DNA from: Imbricaverruca yamaguchii
Lineage: Eukaryota; Arthropoda; Thecostraca; Neoverrucidae
NCBI GenBank assembly: GCA_034440575.1
Contig: JAOTOL010001524.1
Span: forward strand, 943,501 to 1,007,500
Length of the DNA: 64,000 nucleotides
Reading direction: 5' to 3'
Both the position numbers and the translations under genes were made by a program. Within the stretch, counting starts at the first letter, position 1; each line of letters begins with the position of its first letter. This document shows, piece after piece, positions 9,979-22,619 of this stretch. The notes under the pieces were generated by a model. The model saw only the letters and a program-made list of their open reading frames with translations, was not told where the DNA came from and did not search any database.

Positions 9979-12165
9979 CTGGGTGGACAGACGAGGCGTC
10001 AGGCGGCGCTCAGCCAATGTGCAGCGCTCCGGTACATACAGCACGCGGCAAGCGTCAGGCGCTGCTCACTCAGATGCAAAAGTCAGCTGATTAGCCTCTC
10101 GCGTGTGTCCGGGATCCGATGGGGGGTCTTTCAGTGCGTGGGCCTGGATACAGGTTTAGATTATCTGCACCGCTCATTAAAAGATGTGGGCAAGTTCGCT
10201 TTGCATGGCAGTGATGGTCTAGGGTTTGTCTAGCTTGTACAATAACTTGTTCTCAATTCCAACGGGTTATGCAATCCAACAAGTTATTAAACCCAGCAGC
10301 TGTTAATGCCATTGTATTGGCCGGGCTGATTAATAGCAATGCGGCGCCAACTTGTACAACAGCCTCAACAGCTTTGACAAATGTAAACACCAGCGCATTC
10401 TTTTTTTAAGTGCGTGCCTCCAAATCACCAGGCACCCATGGCGGACAACCGTCCGGCGTCTGCACGTCTGCTCACCTTCACCCACTCGGCTACATCTTAT
10501 CACGTCGACCGTCCAGCCTCTGCACGTCTGCTCACCTTCACCCACTCGGCTACATCTTATCACGTCGACCGTCCAGTCTCGTCTGGCGAGCCGGGCGTGA
10601 GAGAGGGAAACAGTCGATCATGGGGCGGGGACCCACCGGGCCAACGCCCTGGCCTGTCACTGGTTGGCATCACCTATTGCACCACACCGCGAGTGGAGGG
10701 GTTCGATGTCAGGGCGCCGGCCGAATGCCTGGGATCCCGAGAAAGCGGGTCAGTGCCCACCGTTAGCTGCGCTTCTGGTGTGATAGGTTCCATCCACTAT
10801 GAAGACGCCATAGGCATGCATTTCATCTTGCTCTGCACCCTTCATTTACAAAGCCCTCCCGTAGTGCCCATCGACAGGGAAGCTGTCAGCTGACAGCTCG
10901 GTGATTACTATTTACCGTAGATCGCAGCCTGGACTTTGTCACTGATGCTCACTTAAAGTGGCATCGAAAGCGTTAGTACTTGGATAAGAGGCGCGAATGT
11001 TGATACAGCCAGCCAGCGTTGATGTGCAAACAGCGAAACGGCAGGTGCCGACGATGAGGATTTAGTGTGGGCTTTGATGTTGCAAAAAGCCGTTCGCGCG
11101 GCTGCCGACGTGGATTAAACCAGGGACGATAAAAATGTGTGACCGAGCAGTACCAGGTCTATGGCTGACCAATTCATTCGTTTTCATCGGTGAGGGTGCG
11201 GCGATATCTAGTGTCACGACAGCGGCTGGGGACGGCGCGGCATCTCGCGACCCTACCACCAGGGGTCGTGCCGTCGTCAGCGAGGACGCGGTGATCTGAG
11301 TCAGGCTGGGATGCAGTGGTGACCAGCAGCACTGCTAGCTGCCAGGGAAGTGAGAGCCCGACACGTTCGGAATTGTCCGCCCGCCGGCATCACCCCTGTC
11401 TCGACTGGCTCAGGCATGCAGCTTTCACAATTCACACACTCATCACGAGCTGGCGCTCCTTAGCTACTCCGCCTCCTCCCCTTCCGGGCGTGAATTCTGA
11501 AGATGCTCGAGCCTTACGCCTGGTCAGCGGAATTGATAGTATGTTAACTTTACACTTTAGACTTTGGACTTAGGAGCAGTCAGCTGTAAATTGGTCCAGT
11601 TGTGTCCACACAGCGATGAGGCGAGTGTGTATATAGTGCGGCTCACTCCATAGTAGATGTGGTGACTCATGCGATAAATATTGGTGATGCAGGCCGATGT
11701 AAACATAGGTCATAGGTCAGTGTGAGCGGTGACAGTCCGGCCACTGAAAACATAACAACTCCATGTAAGCTTTTGCGCTGGCATGGTGGGTAATCCAGAT
11801 GTCAGTCTTATATGTTTTCGACAGAACTGAGGGATCATCACTTTCAACCAATACTGGGGAATCGTCATCTCGCAGAGACACCTTTCCGCCCTTCTGTAGA
11901 CCCCCTTAGCCCTCTCTCGGAGGGGAGCAGTTCTCCCGTACCAGCCGGTGGCACTTCTTAGTGTGAGGGCGGACAGTGGCAGATCTAGCAGGTGATGGTT
12001 CAGTTTGTTGGGAATACGCAGACACCACTGCGAAGTCATGTTTTCCTGGCCCTAAAATAAAACATATCTGACAGTATAGTGCATCGCAGTGATGGTGTCT
12101 GACGGTCGCAATGTTTGACGGTGGCAGTATATGGCAATAGCGGTCTCTGGCAATGACAGTATCTG
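9979..12165. other. Intron-like sequence with a short duplication
   Basis: No gene is supported. A 60-bp unit occurs twice in tandem, plus a partial copy, at 10445-10580. On the minus strand it carries GGTGAAGGTGAGCAGACG, which contains a donor-like site, but I found no exon feeding it. The remainder to 12165 is low-GC intron-like sequence with only short open frames. Confidence 0.5.
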
Positions 12166-12167
12166 GC

Positions 12168-13200
12168 AGTGACAGTACCTGACAGTGTCTGGCAGTGTCT
12201 GACAGTGTCTGGCAGTGTCTGTCAGTGTCTGGCAGTGTCTGGCAGTGTCTGGCAGTGTCTGGCAGTGTCTGGCAGTGTCTGGCAGTGTCTGGCAGTGTCT
12301 GGCAGTGTCTGGCAGTGTCTGGCAGTGTCTGGCAGTGTCTGGCAGTGTCTGGCAGTGTCTGCAGTGTCGCAGTGTCTGTCAGTGTTGGTGGCAGTGTCTG
12401 GCAGTCTGGCAGTGTCTGGCAGTGTCTGGCAGTGTTGGCAGTGTCTGGCAGTGTCTGGCAGTGTCTGGCAGTGTCTGGCAGTGGCGTGGCAGTGTCTGGC
12501 GGTGGCAGTGTCTGTGCAGTGTCTGGCAGTGTTGCAGTGTCAGTGGCAGTGTCTGGCAGTGTCTGGCAGTGGCAGTGTCTGGCGGTGGCAGTGTCTGGCA
12601 GTGTCTGGCAGTGTCTGGCGGTGGCAGTGCAGTCCTGGCAGTGGCAGTGTCTGGCAGTGTCTGGCAGTGTCTGGCAGTGTCTGGCAGTGGCAGTGTCTGG
12701 CAGTGGCAGTGTCTGGCGGTGGCAGTGTCTGGTGGTGGTAGTGTTTGGCGGTGGCAGTGTCTGGCGGTGGCAGTGTCTGGCGGTGGCAGTGTCTGGCAGT
12801 GTCTGGCAGTGTCTGGCAGTGGCAGTGTTGGCGGTGGCAGTGTCCGGCGGTAGCAGTGTCCGGCAGTGGCAGTTTAACAGTGGCAGTGGCAGTGGCAGTG
12901 GCAGTGCGTGAGCAGCATCTGGTAGTGACAATGCCTGACAGTGACAGTGTCGACGGTGGCCGTGCCCGGCATGGGCAGTGTGGTAGACCAGTGCCTGGCA
13001 GTACCAGTGCCTGGCGGAGTGCCTGGGTTGCAGTGCCTGACAGTGACAGTATCTGGCGGTGGCAGTGGCCGGCAGTAGCAATGTGTGGCAGCACCTGGCA
13101 GTGGCAATGTCTGGTAGTTGCAGCGGCAGTGGCAGTTGCAGTGTTTGGCAGTGGCAGTGGCAGTGTCTGGCGGTTGCAGTGTCCGGCAGTCCCGGGCAGC
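12168..13200. repeat. 10/12-bp minisatellite (GGCAGTGTCT family)
   Basis: The array begins with near-perfect 10-bp GGCAGTGTCT units (about 12190-12360). It then diversifies into mixtures of GGCAGTGTCT, GGCGGT and GGCAGT units, and finally decays into a loose variant. On the minus strand the repeat reads as a CHCQTLPDTA-like peptide over 436 codons, which is not a gene. Confidence 0.95.
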
Positions 13201-13689
13201 TTGTAAAATTATGCACCGTTCGCTTGGGTCTCGTATCTCCAGATTAACCTTGGTCCCGTCGGGCTTGCCCAATCAGCTCGGTCTTTTCAAATATTGTTAG
13301 GTTTGTTGGAGCCTGGCCTGGTCTGGATGGGAAGGGTCTGCTCTGGTCCGGTCCGATCTAATATGTTCGAGTCTGGTCTGGTCTTGTCTGGTCTAACATG
13401 GTCTGGTCTTGCCTTGTCTTGTCTGGCCGAGTCTACACCATCCACATGAACCCTGAGAGTGTTCTTCCCACGCTATTTTCGATATTTCATGAATATGGCT
13501 ATTTCACCCGGTCCGAAAGTCCCTCAGAAATCGGTTAGATCGGTTATGTTGATTTTGCTCCAATATTCTCTAGGCTGAACATGGGACCCTATGGATCTAG
13601 GTGTCTGTATATCTTTCAAAGCTATTCATCCCCATGCTTGGAGCCCACAACGAATACATGCACCCTCCCCAATGCGACTGCACGGTGCA

Positions 13690-14095
13690 CCGCGACATCA
13701 TCAAGAAGCAGTCAGAAGCAGCCAACACAGGGACCAGTGGGAGGACAAAGGCAACTGCACAGTGCACCGCGACATCATCAAGAAGCAGCCAGCGGCAGCC
13801 AGTACAGGGACCAGTGGGAGGACAAAGGCAACTGCAAAGTGCACCGCAACATCGTCAAGAAGCAGTCAGCGGCAGCCAACACAGGGACCAGTGGGAGGAC
13901 AAAGGCAACTGCAAAGTGCACCGCAACATCGTCAAGAAGCAGTCAGCGGCAGCCAGTACAGGGACCAGTGGGAGGACAAAGGCAACTGCAAAGTGCACCG
14001 CAACATCGTCAAGAAGCAGTCAGCGGCAGCCAACACAGGGACAAGTGGGAGGACAAAGGCAACTACACGGTGCACCGCAACACCATCAGTAGGAG
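13690..14095. repeat. 77-bp minisatellite next to exon 14107-14176
   Basis: Five copies of a 77-bp unit (for example starts at 13741, 13818 and 13895) end within about 12 bases of the donor of exon 14107-14176. The unit length is not divisible by three, so open frames change register each unit. In one plus-strand frame a unit reads RDQWEDKGNCKVHRNIVKKQ, which looks more protein-like than most arrays here and might descend from coding sequence. Confidence 0.9.
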
Positions 14096-14106
14096 ACAAT
14101 GGTCAC

Positions 14107-14176
14107 CTTGGCTGGGCGCGCCGACTGGATCACCCGGGTAGGAGCTCTTGTACACCTGCTTGGTGACCGTCTGATT
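14107..14176 (-). CDS. Large LD-motif gene, exon 6
   Basis: A 70-nt exon read 14176 to 14107. The acceptor is strong (GTTTGTCTGTCTTTCAG) and the donor is CAAG then GTGACC. It enters in phase 0 and leaves one base, which exon 9978 completes. The peptide is NQTVTKQVYKSSYPGDPV followed by GAPSQ. TVTKQVY echoes the TVTEYRHQQ and TVTKHYM motifs of the neighbouring large exons, which supports membership of the same gene. Confidence 0.7.
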
Positions 14177-16780
14177 CTGAAAGACAGACAAACGTCAGGG
14201 ACGCTCAATAGCGCCACACGATACAATGTACAATGCATACCATATATATGCATCAAATGCATGCTACACTTCGTGGTAGATGTCAGAGTTCTTCCACATG
14301 GAGGTCAGACATGGGAGAGAAACAAGGTGTCAGAGACCTCTCACACACAGAGGTCGGAGGCATGGGAGAAGCAGGAGGATTTGAGCTAAGGCCGCACATC
14401 ATTCAGGCGTCACAGGCCTCATACAGAGGTTGGAGCCATTGTGCATGACGAGGAGCACATTCCAGGGAGCTGAGTGCAGGTTAGATGTCGGACGTCAGAG
14501 GTGAAAGCTCAAAAGCAATATAGCCAAACGTTCCTGCAGAGATAATTTTTGTAAACTCCCCACATTACCTTAGCAGGAAAAATATTGTGTTGCTATCGCT
14601 TTTGATCAGAATATGGTCCCAAGTTGTATTTTACAAACATTTCACCCCTCCTGTTCCACCTTATCCTGGCAACGCCACTGATAGGATAGCGGACGTTAGA
14701 TCTCAAAGGCTACGCGTGAGATCAGAAGAAAAAAAAACTTGATTTAGAAAACCAAGTCTGATGTTTAAATGTTAGTGATGAAGCTACAGGCCAGGTGTTG
14801 ACGACGGTGACGCCGCGCCAGCTTCGACACGTTCGATGCGAGGTGAAATTTGGGGTGCTGTCGCATCATAGCTGAGCTGATGCTCTTTTGAGAAAACGAC
14901 AGTTGGAGGTGTGGCGATGCTGCTCTGAAAAAAAATGTGACGGTTTTGCAGATATGTGCAGGCATGAGTCATACTATGACTGATAGGGCTACACTGGTGA
15001 GCTTGAGCTAGAGCCAGTGCTACACTGGAGAGAAGGGTGCCGTAGCCACCGAGGAGCCTGTGTTTCACGACTGGCCGCTCAGTCACTGCGCGCTGTTTTG
15101 TCGGCGTTTTTGCGTGCTCGAAGATCTCGCATGGATGGTTATGACAGACAGCGCTATCGAAAGAAAACCTACGCCAGACCATATATGATGAAATACAATG
15201 GACAGTCAACCCGTGACTTTTATAATGACTTGTTCATTCATCACTGACCGCTCGAGACAATCCGAAGAGTTACTCCACACTAAGACGAAAAGAAGCGGCT
15301 ATCTATTAGAAAGAATGAGAACAAAAACCTAGGAGTTAAGGTCCATTCACTGACCAAGCGCATCGTGCAAGTTTCATGATGGATTTCCTTGGAGGGCACT
15401 GTATGCCCGTCACTGCGGCTTAAGCGATAAGCAGCCCATCCCTGGGCCGAACAGCGGTTCGGTTCACGTTCAATTCAATGACTCAGAAGTTTTGAAGTAA
15501 GAAACCGACACCTAGTGTTGGCCTGACGAGTAGAGGAATGTGCCGACTTCTAAGGCGAGATACCGGGTCACTTGTGACCGATCCCCTCCCCCTCCTTCAG
15601 CCGGTCTGCCGCCGAGCCACACACGCTCCGCTGAACTTCACCCGGACCGTCCAGCGGCGTCAGTCAGCTGACGCGGCTCAAGGTCATCCTGCAGAGACTG
15701 CAGGCCGGTGCCGCCGACGCGTCACAGGGCACTAACACCGACGCATCTGTCGGCGCCTATGACCTGCCGCTGGCAGCGCGACCCTACAGGCCGGTGGCGA
15801 CTCCACCATGCCCTCCTGCCACGTGAAACACCAAGATCGCAGCACCTCCGACCTTCCACCGACAGCGCGGCACCACAGGTCGGCGGTGACTCCACTACAC
15901 TTTCCTGCCTTGTGAAACACCACAGTCGCTGCCCGTCCCTAGGAGCACCGGACAGCCCGACAGGCGACCTGGCAGGTGACCGCACAGGCGCTCCGACAGG
16001 TGCGCGGGCCGGGACTACGGCTCGACTGACACGACTTCGACTGATGCAACTGCGATGTGATAGCCATAGGCGGCCGACTCCAATCGTAAAGATGTCCAGC
16101 AGAGGGAAGGATCAATTCTATGCCGAGATACATCGGAATGCGCCGTATCAGATCACATTTAGAGCACAGCGCGGCTCCAACCGGAGGCCGAGGCCCAGCT
16201 TCTGTCCAGCTATCGCGGTAAGTGGCGGCGCCGCTGGCCGCCCGTCGCCGCTGCCATATATGGACGTTCGCCGGCCGCCGAAAGGATGGAGGCCGCCCCG
16301 CACGAAGTGTGACGTCACCCATCGGTTATTGGCCGTCGTAGCGCCACGACAGGATGGGCGGCGGGACAGAACCGACACGGCGACCACAAAAGACGTGCGG
16401 CACGTGACGCGTCCGCCCGTGTGGCGCGGGCTGCGACCGCAGCCAATCAAGTACCGGAGCGCGGTGCGGATGCATGTCGGAGAGAGCGACAGAGGACCGC
16501 AGAGCACGGAGAGAGCCTCAGAACGCGGATGCATGTTGCATATTGCATACCTGAGCAGGTTCCAGATCCAAGAGGATCGCATGTTGAAGCCCGACGCAGG
16601 CGGCCAACAAATGACGAAATACACACAATAGCGTTGGGAGCCAGCTACGCCGTTGGCGGAGCAACCGTGTGCCAACAGGCGGCCTGGCCGTGTTGAGCCG
16701 GCCGGGCGCCGATCCATGCTGCCGTGGCGGCACGGATTTGCTGATTTGCTGACGCCCGAGGCGCGCGGCACCGGAAGCGT
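14177..16780. other. Intron-like sequence, no gene seen
   Basis: Open frames up to about 300 codons exist on the plus strand (near 15708-16631), but their composition (Arg, His, Pro, Thr) is what random GC-rich sequence gives, and they lack splice borders matching the gene. A CpG-rich patch near 16200-16340 holds TGACGTCA at 16310-16317 and ATTGG at 16328-16332. Transcription-factor use is unproven. Confidence 0.5.
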
Positions 16781-16785
16781 CGTGC

Positions 16786-17500
16786 AGCAGCGGTCACCGT
16801 CCGGCAGCGGTCGGCGACCTGGCAGCGGTCACCGTCCGGCAGCGGTCACCGTCCGGCAGCGGTCGGCGACCTGGCAGCGGTCACCGTCCGGCAGCGGGTC
16901 CGGCAGCGGTCGCGTCCGGCAGCGGTCGGCGAGCGGTCACCGTCCGGCAGCGGTCACCGTCCGGCAGCGGTCACCGTCCGGCATCGGTCACCGTCCGGCA
17001 GCGGTCACCGTCCGGCAGCGGTCACCGTCCGGCAGCGGTCGGCGACCTGGCAGCGGTCACCGTCCGGCAGCGGTCACCGTCCGGCAGCGGTCACCGTCCG
17101 GCAGCGGTCACCGTCCGGCAGCGGTCACCGTCCGGCAGCGGTCACCGTCCGGCAGCGGTCACCGTCCGGCAGCGGTCACCGTCCGGCAGCGGTCACCGTC
17201 CGGCAGCGGTCACCGTCCGGCAGCGGTCACCGTCCGGCAGCGGTCACCGTCCGGCAGCGCGGTCGCGCCGGCAGCGGTCACCGTCCGGCAGCGGTCACCG
17301 TCGGCAGTCCGGCAGCGGTCACCGTCCGGCAGCGGTCACCGTCCGGCAGCGGTCACCGTCCGGCAGCGGTCACGGCGGCGGTCACCGTCCGGCAGCGGTC
17401 ACCGTCCGGCAGCGGTCACCGTCCGGCAGCGGTCACCGTCCGGCAGCGGTCACCGTCCGGCAGCGGTCACCGTCCGGCAGCGGTCGGCGACCTGGCAAAC
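16786..17500. repeat. 17-bp minisatellite (GGTCACCGTCCGGCAGC)
   Basis: About 40 copies of the 17-bp unit GGTCACCGTCCGGCAGC, with a GGCGACCTGGCAGC variant recurring near both ends. The unit is not divisible by three, so all three frames rotate and none stops. The resulting Ser/Gly/Arg-rich open frame on the plus strand is not a gene. Confidence 0.95.
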
Positions 17501-17509
17501 TCCGCTGGC

Positions 17510-17950
17510 CCGTACGGCACCGTGGGAAGTTTGTTCGCGTCGTTCACGAGGATCCCGTGAGAACCCCGCCAGCACCGTCGACGGGATCTCGTGAGAGACC
17601 CGCTAGCGTCGTCCGAGGATCTGGTGAGAAAATTGCCAGCGCCGTCGGCTGGATTTCGCAAGAACCCTGCCGGCACGCGCCGTCAGCGGCATCTCGCGAG
17701 AACGCTACAAGCACCGTCCGCGGTGCCTGTAGCACCCTACATCTCGCGCCAGCACCGTCGGCGATATCTCGTGAGAAACCTGCCGGCACCGTCCGGGGGA
17801 CCTCGTGCAAATTTCGCCGACACATTCCGCGAGGGTCTCGTGAGAGTGTCATCAACACCTCCAGCGGGACTTCCGTGGGAAACTTACTAACAATCGCGAC
17901 AGCCGACCTCGGCGGAATCCTCATCAACACTTCCCCGGGGTCCTCGTGAG
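17510..17950. repeat. Degenerate 45-49-bp repeat with GTGAGA cores
   Basis: About nine diverged units, each with CACCGTCsrCGGnATCTCGTGAGA-like sequence (for example around 17569, 17614 and 17663). On the plus strand each unit contains a donor-like TCGTGAGA. No plus-strand exon was found feeding these sites, so the meaning is unclear. Confidence 0.65.
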
Positions 17951-18277
17951 AACCTCATGCTCTCTAGTCCTTCGCCAGATCCCCATGGCGGAGCGTGTAC
18001 AATTTGATCACGCGCGTGGTGGTCGGGCAGCGAAGCACACGCAACGAGAAAGGCGAGTCCAATAAATGGTGATAGAACCCATACCAACCAGGCCCATTCG
18101 AACTCCCACCAAGCTACTGAACTACTACTGCACTCTCGAACTACTACTCAACTCGAACTACTGCACTCACACCTACACTACAGGACACTGCCCGAACTCC
18201 GGGACACTCCCTAGGATCCAGTCGGGCCAGATCACTGGTCACACTCACACTCCGTGTCACTCCCGAACTCAGACCGA

Positions 18278-18518
18278 TCGCACGCATCCCAGATGTGTGG
18301 ATAGAGTCCACGGTCAGCTCACATCTGTACACCTCGCCATCTGTCGGTGCTAACGTACTCACGCGCCCCTAGTTGTGCGGTCAAAAACCACGGTCAGATC
18401 ACATCTTCACACCCCCATCTGTCGGTGCTGACTTACTCACGCGCCCCTAGTTGTGTGGCCAAAGATCACGGTCAGATCACATCTTCACACCCCCATCTGT
18501 CGGTGTTGCCGTACTCAC
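18278..18518 (-). repeat. Three 78-bp units, each with a 5' splice-site copy
   Basis: Plus-strand TACTCACGCG recurs at 18356 and 18434 and at the related site 18512. These are spaced exactly 78 bases apart and read as CGCGTGAGTA donors on the minus strand. The copy at 18512 is the donor of the candidate exon 18519-18614. The other two are intronic duplicates of the same border. The two copies nearest the exon also share the intervening sequence. Confidence 0.75.
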
Positions 18519-18614
18519 GCGCTGCACGACTACCGCTTGCGACATTGCGGCGCACTTCCACGGCGCTCCGTCTGGTCCGCTGCCGCCGGGCGCTCTCAGC
18601 TCGCCAGCCACTTC
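18519..18614 (-). CDS. Candidate optional exon of the large gene
   Basis: A 96-nt (32-codon) open segment read 18614 to 18519, from a weak acceptor (CGACGTCGTCGCAG) to a consensus donor (CGC then GTGAGT). It enters and leaves in phase 0, so it could sit between exons 22620-23177 and 14107-14176 without disturbing the frame, or be skipped. The peptide, EVAGELRAPGGSGPDGAPWK then CAAMSQAVVVQR, does not share the Tyr/Thr style of its neighbours. The GC-rich sequence around its acceptor is itself loosely repeated upstream (18615-18840). It may be spurious. Confidence 0.35.
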
Positions 18615-19630
18615 CTGCGACGACGTCGGGTCACAGCTGGCCGACGAAACGGACTTAGCTCGTCACCACTCGCTCGGCGACCGCCGGCGACGACGTCGGG
18701 TCACAGCCGGCCCACGAAACTGGCGCAACACCTCAGCACACCACCGCCTGGTGCTCCCGGCTGGCCGGGCGACCTCCAGCCGCGACCTCGGGTCACACCT
18801 GGCCGGCGAGACCGGAGCAACACCTCAGCACGTGTCCGACGACCGCTGGTCCCAATCGTCACAAGGCGGTCTCGGCGTGAACGGCTGTCGGACGAGAGGA
18901 CGCCGAGGCGCGACTGAGCTCGGGCTGCGAGCCGCCTCGCCGACCAGCCAGGCACGGCAATGGACGGCGCTGAGCCGGCCAGACAACAGGCGGCCGTCCT
19001 GAGTGGGCAGCAAGGTCGCCGCCCACCGCTACCAAAAACGGACGTGTCTGTGACGTCATTGTGCGGCGAGCCGTGGAGCGATCCTCTGCGGCCGGAGCGC
19101 TTCGACAGACTGGCGTCACCTTGGGCGTCATCTCGGGTGACATCTGGGGTGTCATCTTGAGCGTCATCTTGGGCATCAGCGTCGGTGTCGTCATTGGTGT
19201 CACTGCTGGAGGTCGCAGAGGATCGCAGCCCATGTCGACGCGCCTGGTATGCCACGAACACGAATGCAAACCGAGAACAAACTAAGATGAGCCATTACTC
19301 ATCTACTGCTGAGAAAGTTGTCCTCAGGAGTATGATTCACGTAGAAACGTTTCTTGCGCTCAGTCGGATCTTAAGCCGATTTCCAACAATTCACGCCGAG
19401 GAAGAAATCTTGCGGCAGCTGGTTCACTGCTGCAGAGACCCGCCTGTTACCATAGGTGGAAGGTCACCACAAGCGATCCGAGCATTCAACTTTTGCTACA
19501 AATTATGCGTTAGCTACATCCCTGACAGCACTCCACATAGAAAGCGCGAGCTCTACAGAAATCAATCGCAGTTTCCAATTTAAAAGTCGAGCGACCCTTG
19601 TTTTACTCCATACTTTTTGACCCTGTTGCC
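18615..19630. other. Intron-like sequence with short degenerate repeats
   Basis: Loose repeats of CGACGACGTCGGGTCACAGC-type sequence occur at 18615-18840 and a 15-bp GTCATCTTGGGCGTC-type run at about 19125-19200. TGACGTCA occurs at 19051-19058. No exon fits the gene's phase and no other coding region is recognisable. Confidence 0.5.
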
Positions 19631-19639
19631 TACCTACCC

Positions 19640-20110
19640 ATAGCTGAGCCGGAGAGGACCACAGACCGACACTATACCTGACCGCCTGACGGCTGACGGC
19701 TGACAAATGTGCCGCTGGGCGAGCGGTACCCGTCCGAGTCGGAGAGGACCACAGACCGACACTATACCCGGCTGACGGCTGATGGCTGACGGCTGACGGC
19801 TGACGGCTGACAAATGGCTGACGGCTGGGGGGCAAATGAGCGGCAATACCCGCCGCCAGGGTCGGAGAGGACCACAGACCGACACTATACCGGCTGGGCG
19901 CACCGAAAAGTGCCACTGGGAGGAAACGCCCGGGTCGGAGAGGACCACAGACCGACACTATACCCGGCTGACGGCTGACGGCCGACAAATGCGCCGCTGG
20001 GCAGGCAGTACCCGCCCGGGTCGGAGAGGACCACATACTATACCCGGCTGACGGCTGACGGCCGACAAATGTGCCGCTGGGCGGGCGGTACCCGCCCGAG
20101 TCGTTTGCGA
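19640..20110. repeat. Irregular minisatellite around GGAGAGGACCACAGACCG
   Basis: About six copies of a block containing TCGGAGAGGACCACAGACCG and ACACTATACC, separated by variable runs of a 7-bp CTGACGG unit. Period varies from about 60 to 95 bases. Open frames across it on the minus strand are by-products. Confidence 0.8.
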
Positions 20111-22619
20111 CTTCCCAGAGCCACCGCCGACCGGAGGTGACGCGACCGCAGCCGCCGCCGTCACGTACGACTTTCGTCACGACCGCCGAGAGCGCGCCGC
20201 GGTGTTGCGCCACGAGTCACGGGTGCCCGCCCGTCGGCGTCGCATGGTCAATGTCGGCCTCCGCACGTTCATGAGGCCTAACAAGAACCTCCGAAGTTCG
20301 GCGATTCGCCAGTGATGTCCAGCGGTGCTGGGGTGCAGAACTGGCCTGAGCAGATTTCCGATGAACACCCAGTGACGTATGCGGGCCCAGGAATGACCGC
20401 AATGGTGCCAATGTCCAGGAGCTGGTCCGTGTCTGTGCTGCACAGATCATGTTGCGGGGGTGGCCAGACCACTGCTGACTGAGTGGCTGTGTGTTGTTTC
20501 AGGCCCCGTGATGGACGTCTGGCGCCTCGCCTGGCCGACGCCGCACGTGGCGGCTGCACCATTCGTCACAGTCGCGGCTGCACCATTTGTCACAGTGGCG
20601 GCAGCACTGATCCAGTATCGACAGATAGACGGAAGAGGGATGTGCGGCACCCGCGGCCATCCGCACCGACGGCGGATCCCAGCCGCTCGCGGAGCATGTT
20701 GGTGTTGCAAACACTACGGTACTCTCATCAAGACACACGCATATCATCCTCACTGCACGCAAATTAGCATCGAAGGGTAACCCGGATAGTTGCCTGCCAC
20801 TGCAGTGTAAAATGTTGATGCTTTTATCGCAGATGAGTGAAGCCTCCGCATCGCAGCATCGGCATCAACAGCCTGGCTGGACCAGGAGGGTTGTCGCATA
20901 GCCTCAGGCGGTCAGTGGTAGTAGAATAGTATACTTTTGAGGTACTTTAGCACTAGTTATGCTCGTAAGGCACCCCTAAAGCTAGCATGCGACCATATGA
21001 GTTGACACCATAATTAAGCCTTTCCGACTACATCACAAAAAAGCGCCGCTAATCATCCGGATTTATCCACTAATAGGGTGACCAGTGGAACTACTAGTGG
21101 AATTTGACCACGACAAGGGGAACTCGTCTAATTACGCACAGGCCACAGCATGACATCGACGGTGCACTACGGGGCGCCACCGCCCTGTGCACCAACCGCA
21201 TACCACGTGACCTTCACCCCCCCTACCATTCCGCACCGGAAGCCAGCCGGTGAGATCATGGCGTTCCCCTCTCGTCACGTGACGTGACAGGCGGCCCCGC
21301 CCTGACTGGCGGCGTGACGCTGGGCGAGGTTGCAGCGCCGCGCGGAATGAGGCGACGGCTCAATCGACGGAAAGGAACTGGTATTGTACAGGCCGGGACA
21401 GAGTGACGTGGGGACCACACTCCGTGCACGCATATGTCAATCAAACAGCAGCACTACAACAACGAGTCGCTCAGCAAAACAACGCAGAGCAGTCAATCTC
21501 CTGCGCTGAGCAGAGCAGTCATCACATCAACATTCATTCATTCTGTCAATCGCATAACCATGACACAGTTTAGTTGGAGTTAATATCAGCGTTAGACACC
21601 TCCACGCCAACGCACACTGAACGAAATGTTCTGCTAGCTACAGGGTGAACGAGGGTTAAACGCCCCGTACTTACGTACGGCTTACCCGCATGCACCACAC
21701 AATGGGCGGATACATTTACAGTTGGTGCAGCACACTCACCACGTCAAGCAGGGGGGGGGGCGTGTCGCAAGGAGCGACGATTGACATAAGAATGGGGCCG
21801 GTGGGACGGCACCCCAGAGTGATGGCATGTCTGAGAGGGCGTGTGTCAAGAGCCGGACACGTGCGGTCGGCCAGGACAGGTCCAGGCGACTGGCGACTGG
21901 CGACCGGCGACTGGCGAAAGGCGCCGGTCGCCGACCGCCGGGACAGCAGACTGTACACAGACAGAAGCGGCCGGCACCGGAGTGTGTGTATGACCATGTT
22001 GCCCGAGTTGTGCGGGTCCAAAGCATGGAGACGGTGAAGGACACTGTTGAGCCCATTGTTTCCATGCAGCTTCTTGATATTATTCCGAGGAGGTGTGTCT
22101 GCCACGCGGTTTCCCAGCCCACAGTCATGCGGCGGCAATATGACAAAGGGACCGCTAAGCCGAAGTTGAAAAGGTATGAAGCCACCCGGCGTTGCCAGTC
22201 TGGAGAAGGTACCGAGGGCCGCTAATTCTGACAAGAGAAACCAAGAGGACGAGAACGCAAAAGAACAAGAGAACGCCAAGAAGCCATGGCTACGATTCGC
22301 GCCAAGATGACACCAACAATCAGCAGTGTGGGTAAAGTAAAGTGAAAGAAAAAGAAAAACGCAACGAGGAAATCCGCTCATGGAAGCCCAAGTACCTTTG
22401 TATCAAAACGAAGTAAATGAGGAAGTGAGCAGATCCTGGAAGACGTGACACCTTGCTAGACACGAATTAGGAATGGGAGCCCGAACACCTTCACTGAGCA
22501 GCCCCATTTCGCACAGCCACAACTGCAGCCTGGGACCCCTAGACCCTAAGCCGGACGGGCCCGTCCCACATCAGCCCACCCTGACCCAGGTGACGTCACC
22601 GTCAGAACGGGCAGCGTAC
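20111..22619. other. Intron-like sequence, no gene seen
   Basis: This covers a GC-rich stretch to about 20800 and AT-richer sequence beyond. There is a short CGACTGGCGA repeat at about 21887-21920 and a G10 run near 21751. TGACGTCA lies at 22591-22598, just inside the intron after exon 22620-23177. No open frame with fitting splice borders was found. Confidence 0.45.

Noticed and set aside
8027..10094. Overlapping open frames of about 580-650 codons on both strands
   Set aside because: They are produced by a stop-free 45-bp unit divisible by three; the real exon at 9874-9978 is in a different minus-strand frame.
11906..13216. A 436-codon minus-strand frame rich in CHCQTLPDTA
   Set aside because: It reads the GGCAGTGTCT array; no independent coding signal.
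15708..16631. A 307-codon plus-strand open frame
   Set aside because: Composition is what GC-rich random sequence gives; an antisense frame of similar length overlaps, and no motif is present.
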